64,000 bases of DNA from Myxococcales bacterium. Its GTDB lineage: Bacteria > Myxococcota_A > Polyangia > Nannocystales > Nannocystaceae. Position numbers and translations under genes: made by a program. A model generated the notes under the pieces. That model did no database searches, had not been told where the DNA came from, and saw only the letters and a program-made list of their open reading frames with translations. Of the stretch, positions 51,243 through 61,534 are shown one piece after another. The stretch covers positions 1 to 64,000 of the forward strand of contig JACKDV010000012.1 of NCBI GenBank assembly GCA_020633315.1, given 5' to 3'. The first letter of the stretch is position 1, and each line of letters starts with the position of its first letter.

Positions 51243-51923
51243 TCATTGGTTGGCGAGAGGGCGCGGCGGATCGTCGCGCCAAGCCTCCGAGCGGGTGCGG
51301 GCCACGGCGGGGAGCTCGGCCACGCGAAGGTGGTGCGCGGCCACCCGCGGCCACGGCCCCAGCTCGAGCCCGAGGTAGACCGCGGTGGCCACGTAGGCAT
51401 GGGCCGCGAGGTCGGCGAGGGTAGGGGCCGAGCCGGCCAGGAAGGGCTCGTCGCCGAGGGCCTCGTCCGTGCGCCGGAGCTGGTCCACGAAGGCGTCGCG
51501 CCGAGCCGCCAGCGTCGCCGCGTCGAGCTCGGGCGCCGGGGTGCGCATGAGGTAGGCGAACAGGGCCATGCCGGCCGACTTGAGCTCGCTGGTCTCGTGC
51601 AGCCGGGTGAGCGCGCGGGCCAGCCGGCCCGGCTCGTCGGCGCCGGGGAGCAGCGGCGGGGTGGGGCGGGTGCGCTCGAGGTAGTCGAGGATGGCGAAGG
51701 TCTCGCTCACCGGGTGCTCGCCGTCGACGAGGATGGGGATCGTGCCGCGCGGGTTGAGGGCGAGGACCTCGGGTCGGCGGTGCTCGCCGCGATCGAAGGC
51801 CAGGGCGTGGCGCTGGTAGGGCAGGCCCTTGTGCACCAGCACCATCTCCACCATCCACGAGGGCGGCGACACGTCGATCACCCGGACGCTGTGCGGAGCG
51901 GCGATGTAGAGGTGCAGGGCCAT
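51243..51923 (-). CDS. Glutathione S-transferase family protein
   Basis: A 226-aa protein. The N-terminal thioredoxin-like GST domain is clear (VEMVLVHKGLPYQRHALAFD, LNPRGTIPILVDGEHPVSET and FAILDYLE, with the glutathione-binding ES/ET and cis-Pro), followed by the all-helical C-terminal domain (LADLAAHAYVATAVYLGLEL). The usual catalytic Tyr/Ser/Cys is not at a standard place (SPPSWMVEMVL carries a Ser). It may conjugate or reduce small electrophiles. Substrate unknown. It is downstream of the MpaB-like gene by 41 nt. Confidence 0.92.
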   Translation of the reverse strand: MALHLYIAAPHSVRVIDVSPPSWMVEMVLVHKGLPYQRHALAFDRGEHRRPEVLALNPRGTIPILVDGEHPVSETFAILDYLERTRPTPPLLPGADEPGRLARALTRLHETSELKSAGMALFAYLMRTPAPELDAATLAARRDAFVDQLRRTDEALGDEPFLAGSAPTLADLAAHAYVATAVYLGLELGPWPRVAAHHLRVAELPAVARTRSEAWRDDPPRPLANQ

Positions 51924-51964
51924 GGTCCCGGAGTAGCACGGCTCGCTGCGGAGGGGGGGCCGGC

Positions 51965-53209
51965 TCAGCGGGTGAAGCTCTGGACCGGCTGGTACTCGGC
52001 CTCGCGCTCGCCGAGCTGACGCTCGAGCCAGCGACGGCTGCGACGACGCGCGTGGCGATCGAGCGCGGCCTCGAAGGCGGGCGAGATCCGGCGCAGCCCC
52101 TCGGCGGCCAGCACCGCGGGCAGCGGCAGCAGCGGGGCGAGCACCCAGGGGCCGGCCTTGGGCAGCTCGTTGTAGCGATGGCTGCGCGGCGGCAGGAACA
52201 GCCGCGTGTAGCCCAGGTGCACGCCGTGCTCGATCGCCTCGCGCAGGCGTCGAGGCCAGGGGCCGGTGCCGCTGGGGCTGAAGGCGCGGGCGTACGACTG
52301 GCACAGCATGCGACCGTCCTCGCCGGCCTGGTGCGAGGCCTTCACCATGGCCACGAACAGCAGCTCGGCCGCCTCGCGCAGCGAGCCGGGGTACCACCGC
52401 GGGCGCACGCCCATCAGGTGCCCCACGTAGCGCCACAAGTGCATCATGGCCTCGATCTCGTGCTCGCTCGGCCAGTAGCCCAGCACCCGCATGGCCACGC
52501 CCGGCACGGCGCTGCCCCCCATGAGGGTGAGCATCGCGTCGGCCTGGCTGATGGGGACGCCGTAGTCCTCGGCGTCCCACTCGGGGTGCTGCAGCAGCCG
52601 CTGTCGCACGAACACGTGCATGATGCGGACCCGCAGCGCGGCGGTCCGCCCCGCGCCACCGGGGGCCAGACCGCCCGGCTCGGACACCGCGATCCAGAAC
52701 GCCACCGTCTCGAGGAAGCGGTGGCGAGCCGAGTCACCGCCGTAGGCCCCGGTGAGCGCCAGCGGCTTGGCCACCGAGCTCTCCGAGTAGGCCTGCAGCG
52801 TGATGGTGCCCGCGAAGCGGAACATGGCCGGCCCGTAGCGCCGGAAGGTGCGGGCCCCCAGGGCCACCTGCTCGTGGTCCACCCAGCTCGGGTCGTGCTC
52901 GATGTCGGCGAACAGGCGCACGAGCGACGCGGGGGCGTCGGGCATCGCCGCGGTGCCCTCGGCCAGGGCGCGCTCGAGCAGGGCGCGTCCCTGCGCCATG
53001 CCGCGGCGCAGGTAGACCTCCTCCACGAACGCCTCGGCCAGCGGATCGGCGTCGTAGTACATGGCGGCGATGTCCCGCGCGCGCTCCGGCGACGGCGCGG
53101 GATCGAAGCCCAGCACACGGCGGCACACTCCTCGCAGCGCGCGGACCCAGGGCTGGTCGAGGTTGCGCCAGTAGCACGCGAACTGGCGCGGCTGCGCGGG
53201 CGGGCTCAC
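51965..53209 (-). CDS. Oxygenase MpaB-family (DUF2236) protein
   Basis: A 414-aa protein; GTG 53209 overlaps the hemD stop by 4 nt (GTGA). The family pattern is visible: DPSWVDHEQVALGARTFRRYG, an early long helix with YSESSVAKPLALTGAYGG, GDSARHRFLETVAFWIAVSE, RVRIMHVFVRQRLLQHPEWD, and EIEAMMHLWRYVGHLMGV with conserved Arg/His residues that ligate haem b in latex-clearing and MpaB proteins. Members are haem-dependent oxygenases acting on hydrophobic substrates. The substrate cannot be inferred. Its coupling to a tetrapyrrole enzyme gene is suggestive of a haem link. Confidence 0.85.
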   Translation of the reverse strand: MSPPAQPRQFACYWRNLDQPWVRALRGVCRRVLGFDPAPSPERARDIAAMYYDADPLAEAFVEEVYLRRGMAQGRALLERALAEGTAAMPDAPASLVRLFADIEHDPSWVDHEQVALGARTFRRYGPAMFRFAGTITLQAYSESSVAKPLALTGAYGGDSARHRFLETVAFWIAVSEPGGLAPGGAGRTAALRVRIMHVFVRQRLLQHPEWDAEDYGVPISQADAMLTLMGGSAVPGVAMRVLGYWPSEHEIEAMMHLWRYVGHLMGVRPRWYPGSLREAAELLFVAMVKASHQAGEDGRMLCQSYARAFSPSGTGPWPRRLREAIEHGVHLGYTRLFLPPRSHRYNELPKAGPWVLAPLLPLPAVLAAEGLRRISPAFEAALDRHARRRSRRWLERQLGEREAEYQPVQSFTR

Positions 53210-54792
53210 GGCTCCAGCACCCCTCGCAGCGCGGCGACCATGGCCTCGTCGGTGGGGGCGGTCGCGGTCGCATCCACGCGGATGCCCAGCGCCTCCACGG
53301 CCGCGGTGGTGACCGGGCCCAGGCACACCACCTTCGCGGCGGCGATGCGGGTGCGGGCGCTCCTCTCACCCAGTCCCTCGCCCAGGGTCTCGAGGAAGTG
53401 CCGCGCCGTGCGACCGCTGGCGAAGATCACCGCGTCGAAGCCCTCGCCGCCGTCGGCCGGGGCGCGCAGCGACAGCAGCAGCCGCTGGGGCAGGTCGGGG
53501 CGGATCGTGCGGTAGCCGATCACCAGGGTGTAGCGCCCGCCCGCGGCCTCGATGGCCTCGCCGAGCAGCTCGCGTCCCTCGTCGGCGCGCACGTGCAGCC
53601 AGCGGGCGCCCAGGCGGCCCGCCTCGCGCAGCGCGTCGATCAGGCCCTCGGCGCGCGCCTGCCTGGGCACCAGGTCGGCGATCACCCCGCGCTCGCGGCA
53701 GGCCGCCGCGGTGCCCGAGCCGATGGCCGCGATGGTCTTGCCCGCCAGCGCGCGCACGTCGAGGCCGGCGCGGGCCAGCGCGTCGAAGAACGCCCGCACC
53801 CCGTTGGGGCTCGAGAGGATCACCCCGTCGTGCGAGCCGAGCTCGCGGACCGCCTCGATCACCGCGCGGGGATCGGGCGGGCCGATCACCGCCAGGCAGG
53901 GGAACACCACCGCGTCGGCGCCCTGGCCCGACAGGCTCATCACCAGGTCGGAGGACTGCTCGGCCGAGCGGGTGACCACGATGCGGCGCCCGAACAGCGG
54001 GCGCTGCTCGAGCCAGGCGATCTGCTCCCGCAGCCGCACCACCTCGCCCACCACCAGCACCGCGGGCGGGCGGAGCCCCTCGGCCTCGATGCGATCGGCG
54101 ATGTCGCCGAGGGTGCCCACCACCGTGCGCTGGATCCCGCGGGTGCCCCAGCGCACGATCGCGGCCGGCGTGCTGGCGTCGCGCCCCGCCTCGATCAGGC
54201 GCTCGGCGTTGGAGCGAGCGTTGCGGATCGACATCATCAGCACGAGCGTGCCCGCCGACTTGGCCAGGTGCTCCCACGCCACCTGCTGCCCCGCCTTCTC
54301 GTAGGCCTCCCAGCCCGACACGAAGGTGACCGCGGGCGTGAAGTGGCGATGCGTCACGGGGATCCCCGCGGCCTCGGGGGCAGCGATGGGCGCGCTGACC
54401 CCTGGGATCAGCTCGTAGGGCACGCCGGCCTCGCGCAGGGCCTGGGCCTCCTCGCCGCCGCGCCCGAACATGCACGGGTCACCGCCCTTGAGCCGGACCA
54501 CGCGCTGACCGGCACGCGCGTGCTCGATCATCAGGCGCTCGATCTCCGGCTGGGGCAGCGGCCCCTCGGTGGCGGGCCGGTAGCCGCGCGGTCCCGCGGT
54601 GCGCTGGTAGATGCGAGCGTGGGCGGGGCAGTGGATCAGCAGCGCCGGGTTGGCCAGGTAGTCGGCGATGACCACGTCGGCCCGCTCCAGGCGACGGCGC
54701 CCGGCGAGGGTGAGCAGCTCGGGATCCCAGGGCCCGGCGCCCACGATCGAGACCAGGCCGGTCGTGCCCTCGTCGTGCCCCGCGTCGACCAT
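53206..54792 (-). CDS. cobA/hemD: Fused uroporphyrinogen-III C-methyltransferase and uroporphyrinogen-III synthase
   Basis: A 528-aa bifunctional protein. Residues 10-250 are the SAM-dependent methyltransferase (VSIVGAGPWDPELLTLAGRR, VVRLKGGDPCMFGRGGEEA, PYELIPGVSAPIAAPEAAGIP), which methylates uroporphyrinogen III to precorrin-2 for siroheme/cobalamin. Residues about 260-528 are HemD (GRRIVVTRSAEQSSDLVMSL, DGVILSSPNGVRAFFDALAR, FASGRTARHFLETLG), which closes hydroxymethylbilane to uroporphyrinogen III. The fusion places the branch point of haem and siroheme in one protein. The ATG at 54792 lies only 25 bp from the divergent mnmG start. Confidence 0.96.
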   Translation of the reverse strand: MVDAGHDEGTTGLVSIVGAGPWDPELLTLAGRRRLERADVVIADYLANPALLIHCPAHARIYQRTAGPRGYRPATEGPLPQPEIERLMIEHARAGQRVVRLKGGDPCMFGRGGEEAQALREAGVPYELIPGVSAPIAAPEAAGIPVTHRHFTPAVTFVSGWEAYEKAGQQVAWEHLAKSAGTLVLMMSIRNARSNAERLIEAGRDASTPAAIVRWGTRGIQRTVVGTLGDIADRIEAEGLRPPAVLVVGEVVRLREQIAWLEQRPLFGRRIVVTRSAEQSSDLVMSLSGQGADAVVFPCLAVIGPPDPRAVIEAVRELGSHDGVILSSPNGVRAFFDALARAGLDVRALAGKTIAAIGSGTAAACRERGVIADLVPRQARAEGLIDALREAGRLGARWLHVRADEGRELLGEAIEAAGGRYTLVIGYRTIRPDLPQRLLLSLRAPADGGEGFDAVIFASGRTARHFLETLGEGLGERSARTRIAAAKVVCLGPVTTAAVEALGIRVDATATAPTDEAMVAALRGVLEP

Positions 54793-54800
54793 GGCCGCAT

Positions 54801-54808
54801 GGTATACG
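54801..54808. promoter_or_regulatory. Shared palindromic -10 region of the divergent cobA/hemD and mnmG genes
   Basis: GGTATACG contains the palindrome GTATAC. Read plus it gives TATACG, 9 nt before mnmG ATG 54818; read minus it gives TATACC, 8 nt before the cobA/hemD ATG 54792. Both transcripts would be leaderless, from 25 bp of DNA. Confidence 0.5.
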
Positions 54809-54817
54809 AGCCCTTCG

Positions 54818-56587
54818 ATGGCAACGGTGATCGTCGTCGGAGGCGGGCACGCGGGCCTCGAGGCCAGCTTCGCCGCGGCCCGGGTGGGGGCGCGGGTGCT
54901 CGTGGTCACCGGGCGCATCGACACGATCGGGCAGACCCCCTGCAACCCCTCGGTGGGCGGCGTGGCCAAGGGGCACCTGGTCAAGGAGATCGACGCGCTC
55001 GGTGGCTTCATGGGGCGGGCCGCCGACGCCTGTGCGATCCACGGGCGGGTGCTCAACCGCAGCAAGGGCCCCGCGGTCCAGGCCACGCGCCTGCAGGTGG
55101 ACAAGCGACGCTACGGCGAGCACGCCCGCGCCGCGCTGCTGGGACGCCCGGGCATCGAGGTGCACGAGGGGCTCGTGGTCGAGGTGTGCGTGGAGGCGGG
55201 CCCGGGTGGGCCGCGGGCGACCGGGGTGCGGCTGCACGATGGCTCGCGGATCCCCGGCGACGCGGTGGTGGTGACCACCGGGACCTTCTTGGGCGGGGTG
55301 CTGCACACCGGCGAGCGGGCCACCCCCGGCGGTCGCGTGGGCGAGCCGCCGGCCACCGGCCTGAGCGCCCAGCTCGCGGCGCTGGGCTTCTCGCTGCGCC
55401 GCCTCAAGACCGGCACGCCGCCGCGGCTGGACGGGCGCACCATCGACACCTCGGCGCTCGAGCTCCAGCCCACCGAGGATCCGGTGCCGCGCTTCTGCCT
55501 GCCCGACGACCTGGAGCCGCCGCCGCCCCTGCTCCCGCAGGTGAGCTGCCACCTCACCTGGACCGGCGAGCGCACCCACGAGCTCATCCGGGCGCAGCTC
55601 CATCGCTCGCCCATGTACTCGGGTCGCATCGAGGGCCGAGGCCCGCGCTACTGCCCCTCGGTGGAGGACAAGGTGGTGCGCTTCGCCCATCGCGATCGCC
55701 ACCAGGTGTTCCTCGAGCCCGAGGGCCTCGACACCGAGAGCGTGTATCCCAACGGGATCTCCACCAGCCTCCCCGCCGAGGTGCAGGCCCAGATGGTGGC
55801 CACGATCCCCGGCCTGGAGCGCGCGGTGATGCTGCGTCCGGGCTACGCGGTCGAGTACGACGCCGTGGACGCGCGGGCGCTCGATCATCGCCTGTCCGCC
55901 GAGGGCATCGCGGGCCTGTTCTTCGCCGGCCAGGTCAACGGCACCTCGGGCTACGAGGAGGCGGGTGCCCAGGGACTGGTGGCCGGGGCCAACGCGGCGC
56001 TCGAGGCCTTGGGTCGCGAGCCGCTGCTGGTCTCGCGCGAGCAGGGCTACGTGGGCGTGCTGGTCGACGACCTGGTCACGCAGGGCTGCGACGAGCCCTA
56101 CCGCATGTTCACCTCGCGGGCCGAGTTCCGCATCGTGCTGCGCGAGGACAATGCCGACGCTCGCCTGGGCCCGCTCGCCTTCGCGGCGGGGCTGGTGGAT
56201 CGGGCCCGGCACGAGCGGACCCTCGCCCGTGCCGAGCGGGTGGGAGCGCTGGTGGATCGCCTCCGTCGCAAGGACTCGATCGACGACGAGCCGGACTGGC
56301 TCGCCATGCGAGCGCGGGCCGAGCTGCTCTACGCCGGCTACGTGGAGCGCATGCGGGCCGAGGTGGAGCGGCTGCGAGGCGAGGGCGCCGACCTCCCGCT
56401 GCCCGCCGACCTCGACTACCGTGCGCTGCCGGGCCTGTCGCTCGAGGCGGCGCAGCGCCTGGCCGCGGTGCGCCCCCGCAGCACCGGCCAGGCCGCGCGG
56501 ATTCCCGGGATCACCCCGGCCGCGGTGATGTGCGTGTGGGCCTGGGCCCGCCAGCGAGCCCGGGCGGCCGCGGCCACGTCGGCGTGA
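54818..56587 (+). CDS. mnmG: tRNA uridine-5-carboxymethylaminomethyl modification enzyme MnmG (GidA)
   Basis: A 589-aa FAD protein that with MnmE installs cmnm5 on U34 of certain tRNAs. The dinucleotide fold VIVVGGGHAGLEASFAAARVG, the signature CNPSVGGVAKGHLVKEIDALGG (positions about 40-62), TGTFLGGVLHTGE, FSLRRLKTGTPPRLD and MRPGYAVEYD are all present. RMFTSRAEFRIVLREDNAD and the C-terminal MnmE-binding helices complete it. It is slightly shorter than the usual ~620 aa, with a trimmed C-terminus ending in Ala-rich sequence. It is not next to mnmE here. Confidence 0.96.
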   Translation: MATVIVVGGGHAGLEASFAAARVGARVLVVTGRIDTIGQTPCNPSVGGVAKGHLVKEIDALGGFMGRAADACAIHGRVLNRSKGPAVQATRLQVDKRRYGEHARAALLGRPGIEVHEGLVVEVCVEAGPGGPRATGVRLHDGSRIPGDAVVVTTGTFLGGVLHTGERATPGGRVGEPPATGLSAQLAALGFSLRRLKTGTPPRLDGRTIDTSALELQPTEDPVPRFCLPDDLEPPPPLLPQVSCHLTWTGERTHELIRAQLHRSPMYSGRIEGRGPRYCPSVEDKVVRFAHRDRHQVFLEPEGLDTESVYPNGISTSLPAEVQAQMVATIPGLERAVMLRPGYAVEYDAVDARALDHRLSAEGIAGLFFAGQVNGTSGYEEAGAQGLVAGANAALEALGREPLLVSREQGYVGVLVDDLVTQGCDEPYRMFTSRAEFRIVLREDNADARLGPLAFAAGLVDRARHERTLARAERVGALVDRLRRKDSIDDEPDWLAMRARAELLYAGYVERMRAEVERLRGEGADLPLPADLDYRALPGLSLEAAQRLAAVRPRSTGQAARIPGITPAAVMCVWAWARQRARAAAATSA

Positions 56588-56619
56588 GCGTGGGGCTCGG
56601 CCCTCGTCGGGCCCTGCCT

Positions 56620-56991
56620 TCAGATGCCGCGGGCGCTGGCGATGATCGACTCGATGATCGCCTCGTCGAGCGGGCTGACGCCGAGGAAGCGCAGCGCGAT
56701 CCCGTGTCGCTTGAGCCGGGCGTTGGGCGTGGCGATGCGGACGACCTCGGCCTGGAGGGTGAGCGGGTTGCGGGCCACGCCGCGCTCGACCTCCACTGCG
56801 ACCGTCTGTCCCACGCGCAGCGGCGCCGAGCCGTGCACCAGCGCTCCCGCCACCGAGAGATCGATGGTGCGGGCCTGCATGAGCAGACGGCGTCCCGCCG
56901 CGTAGATGCGCAGCGGCACCGAGACGAGCGAACGCGGTTTCTGGCGCCGTTCGTCGCTGAATACGTGCTCACCCGAGGGCATGAGGCTCAT
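56620..56991 (-). CDS. PilZ-domain protein
   Basis: A 123-aa single PilZ domain. The c-di-GMP motifs are visible: RQKPRSLVSVPLRIY (R-x-x-x-R-like, slightly degenerate) and TIDLSVAGALVHG (D/N-x-S-x-x-G). RVGQTVAVEVERG and HGIALRFLGVSPLDEAII follow. It likely binds c-di-GMP or acts as a PilZ-like adaptor in motility control. It lies 3 nt downstream of another PilZ gene. Confidence 0.88.
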   Translation of the reverse strand: MSLMPSGEHVFSDERRQKPRSLVSVPLRIYAAGRRLLMQARTIDLSVAGALVHGSAPLRVGQTVAVEVERGVARNPLTLQAEVVRIATPNARLKRHGIALRFLGVSPLDEAIIESIIASARGI

Positions 56992-56994
56992 GGG

Positions 56995-57399
56995 TCATAC
57001 CACCTTCTTCATCGACCGGGAAAACCCACTGTGGAGCGCGACCTCGTCGGCGGCGGTCAACGCCCGGAACGCGACCCCGAAGCCGCGCGGCAGCTCGCCC
57101 GCCTTGCCGTTGATCCAGCGGACCTGGGCCCGCAGCCGCAGGACGCCGGATTGGCCCGGAATCGGGTTGTCGGGGTGCAGCCACAGGTGGAGGTCGGAAT
57201 CCACCGGCGGCGGGTCGTCACAGACGATGAAGGTCCCGCCCAAGCTGATGCCGAGGGTGCGGGCGTGACGTCGCCCCGCCGAGCCCTCGACCGATGCTGG
57301 CTCGAAGTCGACCCGCCACTCGAGCTTCCGCGAGGAACGAAAGTGCTGACGAGTCTCTCCCCGCCCGCGCTCGGACGGCGTTTCGGGTCCTTCAACCAC
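56995..57399 (-). CDS. PilZ-domain protein (myxobacterial type)
   Basis: A 134-aa protein, GTG start. RTLGISLGGTFIVCDDPPPV is the PilZ SxGG motif; GVLRLRAQVRWINGKAGELPRGFGVAFRALTAAD is typical of the short PilZ domains common in Myxococcota. The preceding Arg-rich segment (FRSSRKLEWRVDFEP) supplies the RxxxR region in altered form. The pair 56620/56995 is a small operon of two PilZ proteins whose partner enzymes are not in view. The 190 bp to the divergent mpl gene contain no recognised element. Confidence 0.85.
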   Translation of the reverse strand: MVEGPETPSERGRGETRQHFRSSRKLEWRVDFEPASVEGSAGRRHARTLGISLGGTFIVCDDPPPVDSDLHLWLHPDNPIPGQSGVLRLRAQVRWINGKAGELPRGFGVAFRALTAADEVALHSGFSRSMKKVV

Positions 57400-57589
57400 C
57401 CGCGGACGAGCCTAGCAGTTGACGATTCCGCCGCTCGCGAATTCGGTGCGGAGCTTCGTGATGTTTCCACTTTCCAGACGGGAAATCCTGACGAGATGGA
57501 TCGCAGTGATTGCATCGGGTGACCCATGATGGGTCGGTCGTGTGTGGCGGAGGGGTTCGGGTTGACCCCCACGAGGTGCGGCGACATCC

Positions 57590-59452
57590 TTGCGCGCCTT
57601 GAAGGTCCACTTCATCGGGATCGCCGGGACGGGCATGGGGGCCTTGGCCCGGATGCTCAAGCAGGCGGGGCACGAGGTCCGAGGCTCGGACGTCAGCATC
57701 TACCCCCCGATGTCCGATCAGCTCGCGGCCGCCGAGATCCCCGTGTTCGAGGGCTTCGCGGCGCAGAACCTGGAGTGGGGACCCGAGTGCGTGGTGGTGG
57801 GCAACGTCTGCCGTGCCGACCATCCCGAGGTGGTCGCGGCCCAGGCGGCCGGGCTGCGCCTGGAGAGCTTCCCCAGCATGCTGGCCTCGGCCCTGCTGCC
57901 CGAGCGCGACCCCTTGGTGGTCGCGGGGACCCACGGCAAGACCACCACCACCAGCCTGCTGTCGTGGATCCTGCGCTTCGCGGGCCTCGATCCTTCTTAC
58001 TTGATCGGCGGCGTGCCGCAGAACCTGCCCTCGGGCGCCCACCTGGGCCAGGGCCGGCCCATCGTGCTCGAGGGCGACGAGTACGACACCGCCTTCTTCG
58101 ACAAGCGCTCCAAGTTCCTGCACTACCGGCCCAAGCGAGCGATCCTCACCAGCGTCGAGTTCGACCACGCGGACATCTTCGCGGGCATGGACGAGGTGCG
58201 GGCGGCCTTCTCGGCCTTCGTGGAGACCATCGGTCCCGACGGCGACCTGGTGGTCAACGCCGACAGCCCCGAGGCCATGGGCATCGCGGCGCTGTGCAAG
58301 GGCCGGGTGCTCCGCTACCGCGTGCTGCCCGAGGACGGTGACCTGGGCTCGGCCGAGTACTGCGGCATCGTCCGCAGCAAGCCGGGGTCGCGGCGCACCG
58401 AGTTCGAGCTGTTCGAGCACGGCAAGAGCCTGGGTCGGCTGAGCACCCAGCTCATGGGCGCCTACAACGTGGGCAACGTGCTGGCCGCCTCGGCGGTGGC
58501 CCGGGCCGAGGGGGTGAGCCCCGATGCGCTGCGGGAGGCGGTGCGACGCTTCCGGGGGGTCAAGCGCCGGCAGGAGCTGCTGGGCCTGGCCCAGGGCGTG
58601 CGGGTGATCTTCGACTTCGCCCACCATCCCACCGCGGTGCAGCTCACCGTCCGTGCGCTGCGGCGGCGCTACCCCAACAAGGCGCTGCACGTGTGCTTCG
58701 AGCCGCGCAGCTCGTCGTCGCATCGCCGGGCCTTCTCGGAGGGCTACGTGGGCAGCTTCGACGCGGCCAGCCGGGTCTACGTGGCCCCGCTGTTCAAGCC
58801 GCAGAAGGTGGACGAGGCCGAGCGCCTCGACACCGACGCGCTGGCCCGGGCCATCACCGCCCGCGGGGTGCCGGCCATCGCCTACGGCGACATCGAGTCC
58901 CTGGCCGAGGCCGTGATCGCATCGGCCGGACCGGGCGACACGGTCGTGTTGCTCTCCTCTGGCTCCTTTGGTGGGCTGGGAGATCGGCTCCTGAACGGCT
59001 TTGGTGATCCCGTGACCTTGGGCACGCCCGATGACCTGCCCCGGGTCAACGCCCTGCTCGAGGGCTACGAGCTGCCCGCGGTGATCGCGGGAGACACCGT
59101 GGACACCCTCGTGGTGCGCAAGCCCGACGGTGGCATCGCGGCCACGGTCAGCCTGCAGACGGTGGGCGACCAGTCCTTCCTCTTCGGCTTGGCGGTCGAG
59201 CCCGATCGCCGCGGCCAGGGCCTGGGCTGGGTGGTCGGCGACGCGGTGCTCCGCCTGGCCCGGATCCTGGGCATTCGAACCATCTATCTGTCCACCACGA
59301 TGGCGGCCGACTTCTTCGCCTCGCGCCTGGGCTTCCGTTCCGTGGCGATCGGTGACGTGGACCCGGCCGTTCGCGAGGCCGCGAACTTCCAGGCCGGGGC
59401 TGCCCTGGACAACGCCGTCTGCATGCGCCTCGACGTGGACGCCGGGGGCTAG
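57590..59452 (+). CDS. mpl: Mpl-type murein peptide ligase fused to a GNAT acetyltransferase
   Basis: A 620-aa protein starting at TTG. Residues 1-455 are a Mur ligase of the Mpl group: VHFIGIAGTGMGALARMLKQ, ATP loop VVAGTHGKTTTTSLLSW (about 108-124), EGDEYDTAFFDKRSKFLHYRP (Mpl signature), TSVEFDHADIF, FDFAHHPTAV. It joins UDP-MurNAc to the tripeptide L-Ala-gamma-D-Glu-meso-DAP in cell-wall recycling. From about 470 a GNAT domain is fused (FLFGLAVEPDRRGQGLGWVV, the acetyl-CoA loop, then YLSTTMAADFFASRLGF). The fusion is uncommon; acetylation of a recycled muropeptide is a possible purpose. Confidence 0.93.
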   Translation: MRALKVHFIGIAGTGMGALARMLKQAGHEVRGSDVSIYPPMSDQLAAAEIPVFEGFAAQNLEWGPECVVVGNVCRADHPEVVAAQAAGLRLESFPSMLASALLPERDPLVVAGTHGKTTTTSLLSWILRFAGLDPSYLIGGVPQNLPSGAHLGQGRPIVLEGDEYDTAFFDKRSKFLHYRPKRAILTSVEFDHADIFAGMDEVRAAFSAFVETIGPDGDLVVNADSPEAMGIAALCKGRVLRYRVLPEDGDLGSAEYCGIVRSKPGSRRTEFELFEHGKSLGRLSTQLMGAYNVGNVLAASAVARAEGVSPDALREAVRRFRGVKRRQELLGLAQGVRVIFDFAHHPTAVQLTVRALRRRYPNKALHVCFEPRSSSSHRRAFSEGYVGSFDAASRVYVAPLFKPQKVDEAERLDTDALARAITARGVPAIAYGDIESLAEAVIASAGPGDTVVLLSSGSFGGLGDRLLNGFGDPVTLGTPDDLPRVNALLEGYELPAVIAGDTVDTLVVRKPDGGIAATVSLQTVGDQSFLFGLAVEPDRRGQGLGWVVGDAVLRLARILGIRTIYLSTTMAADFFASRLGFRSVAIGDVDPAVREAANFQAGAALDNAVCMRLDVDAGG

Positions 59453-59480
59453 CCCCCGGAGGACCGCCGGCGCCCGGCTC

Positions 59481-59510
59481 GCGAATCCCGCGCTCTGGAA
59501 CGGGATTCGC
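59481..59510 (+). terminator. Inverted repeat after mpl, upstream of nuo
   Basis: A perfect 10-bp inverted repeat (GCGAATCCCG / CGGGATTCGC) with a 10-nt loop starts 29 nt after the mpl stop. No T-tract follows, so it is a terminator-like hairpin or an operator ahead of the nuo promoter. Confidence 0.5.
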
Positions 59511-59571
59511 CGCGGCGGGTCGTGGCCGGAGCCCGTCGCCTCACCGGCCTGCGTCCTCGGTGCGGCTCGGG

Positions 59572-59601
59572 TTGACTCGACCAGGGCGCCCATCCTAGGG
59601 T
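59572..59601 (+). promoter_or_regulatory. Promoter of the nuo operon
   Basis: TTGACT (59572-59577), an 18-nt spacer and TAGGGT (59596-59601), 21 nt before the GTG of nuoE. It precedes the first gene of the complex I cluster. Confidence 0.45.
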
Positions 59602-59622
59602 GCGCGGCGGCTGAGACCCAAG

Positions 59623-60159
59623 GTGACGGCAAAGCAACTCTCCCCTGAGATCGAGGCCCGCATTCAACAGCTGTGGCCGCGTTTCCCCCCGCAGAACGCC
59701 GCCAAAGCGCTGTGTATCCCGGTTCTGTATCTCGCCCAACAGCAGTTCGGCATGGTCGACGACGAGGTCGTGGACCTCGTGGCCAAGCGCCTCGACTTGC
59801 CGGCGGCTCACGTGCGCGGGACGGCGACCTTCTACACGATGTTCAACAAGAAGGCGGTGGGACGCTTCCACCTGCAGATCTGTACGAACATCGGCTGCCA
59901 GATCACGGGCGCCTACGGTGTCTTCGATCGCTGCAAGAAGCGCCTGGCCGTGGACAACCACGGCACCACCGAGGATGGCAACGTGACGCTGTCGGAGGTG
60001 GAGTGCCTCGCTGCATGTGGATTCGGACCCGTCGCTCAGATCGCCGAGCGGGGCAAGCCCGACATTCCGCTGTACTTCGAAAACCTCGATCTCGAGCGGA
60101 TCGACCAGATCCTGGATGCGCTGGCCGAGGGCCGCGTTCCCACCGAGCTGGGGAGCTAG
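59623..60159 (+). CDS. nuoE: NADH-quinone oxidoreductase subunit E
   Basis: A 178-aa thioredoxin-like subunit of complex I holding the [2Fe-2S] cluster N1a: ligands in QICTNIGCQ and EVECLAACGFGP. RGTATFYTMFNKKAVGR is the conserved loop before the first ligands. GTG start. With NuoF and NuoG it forms the NADH-oxidising arm in the cytoplasm. It starts the operon, 10 nt upstream of nuoF. Confidence 0.97.
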   Translation: MTAKQLSPEIEARIQQLWPRFPPQNAAKALCIPVLYLAQQQFGMVDDEVVDLVAKRLDLPAAHVRGTATFYTMFNKKAVGRFHLQICTNIGCQITGAYGVFDRCKKRLAVDNHGTTEDGNVTLSEVECLAACGFGPVAQIAERGKPDIPLYFENLDLERIDQILDALAEGRVPTELGS

Positions 60160-60169
60160 GGGCAAGGGC

Positions 60170-61530
<1,361 letters not shown>

Positions 61531-61534
<4 letters not shown>

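Noticed and set aside
53398..57522. 1374-aa plus-strand open frame
   Set aside because: It runs opposite cobA/hemD and out of frame over mnmG; no domain and low-complexity composition.
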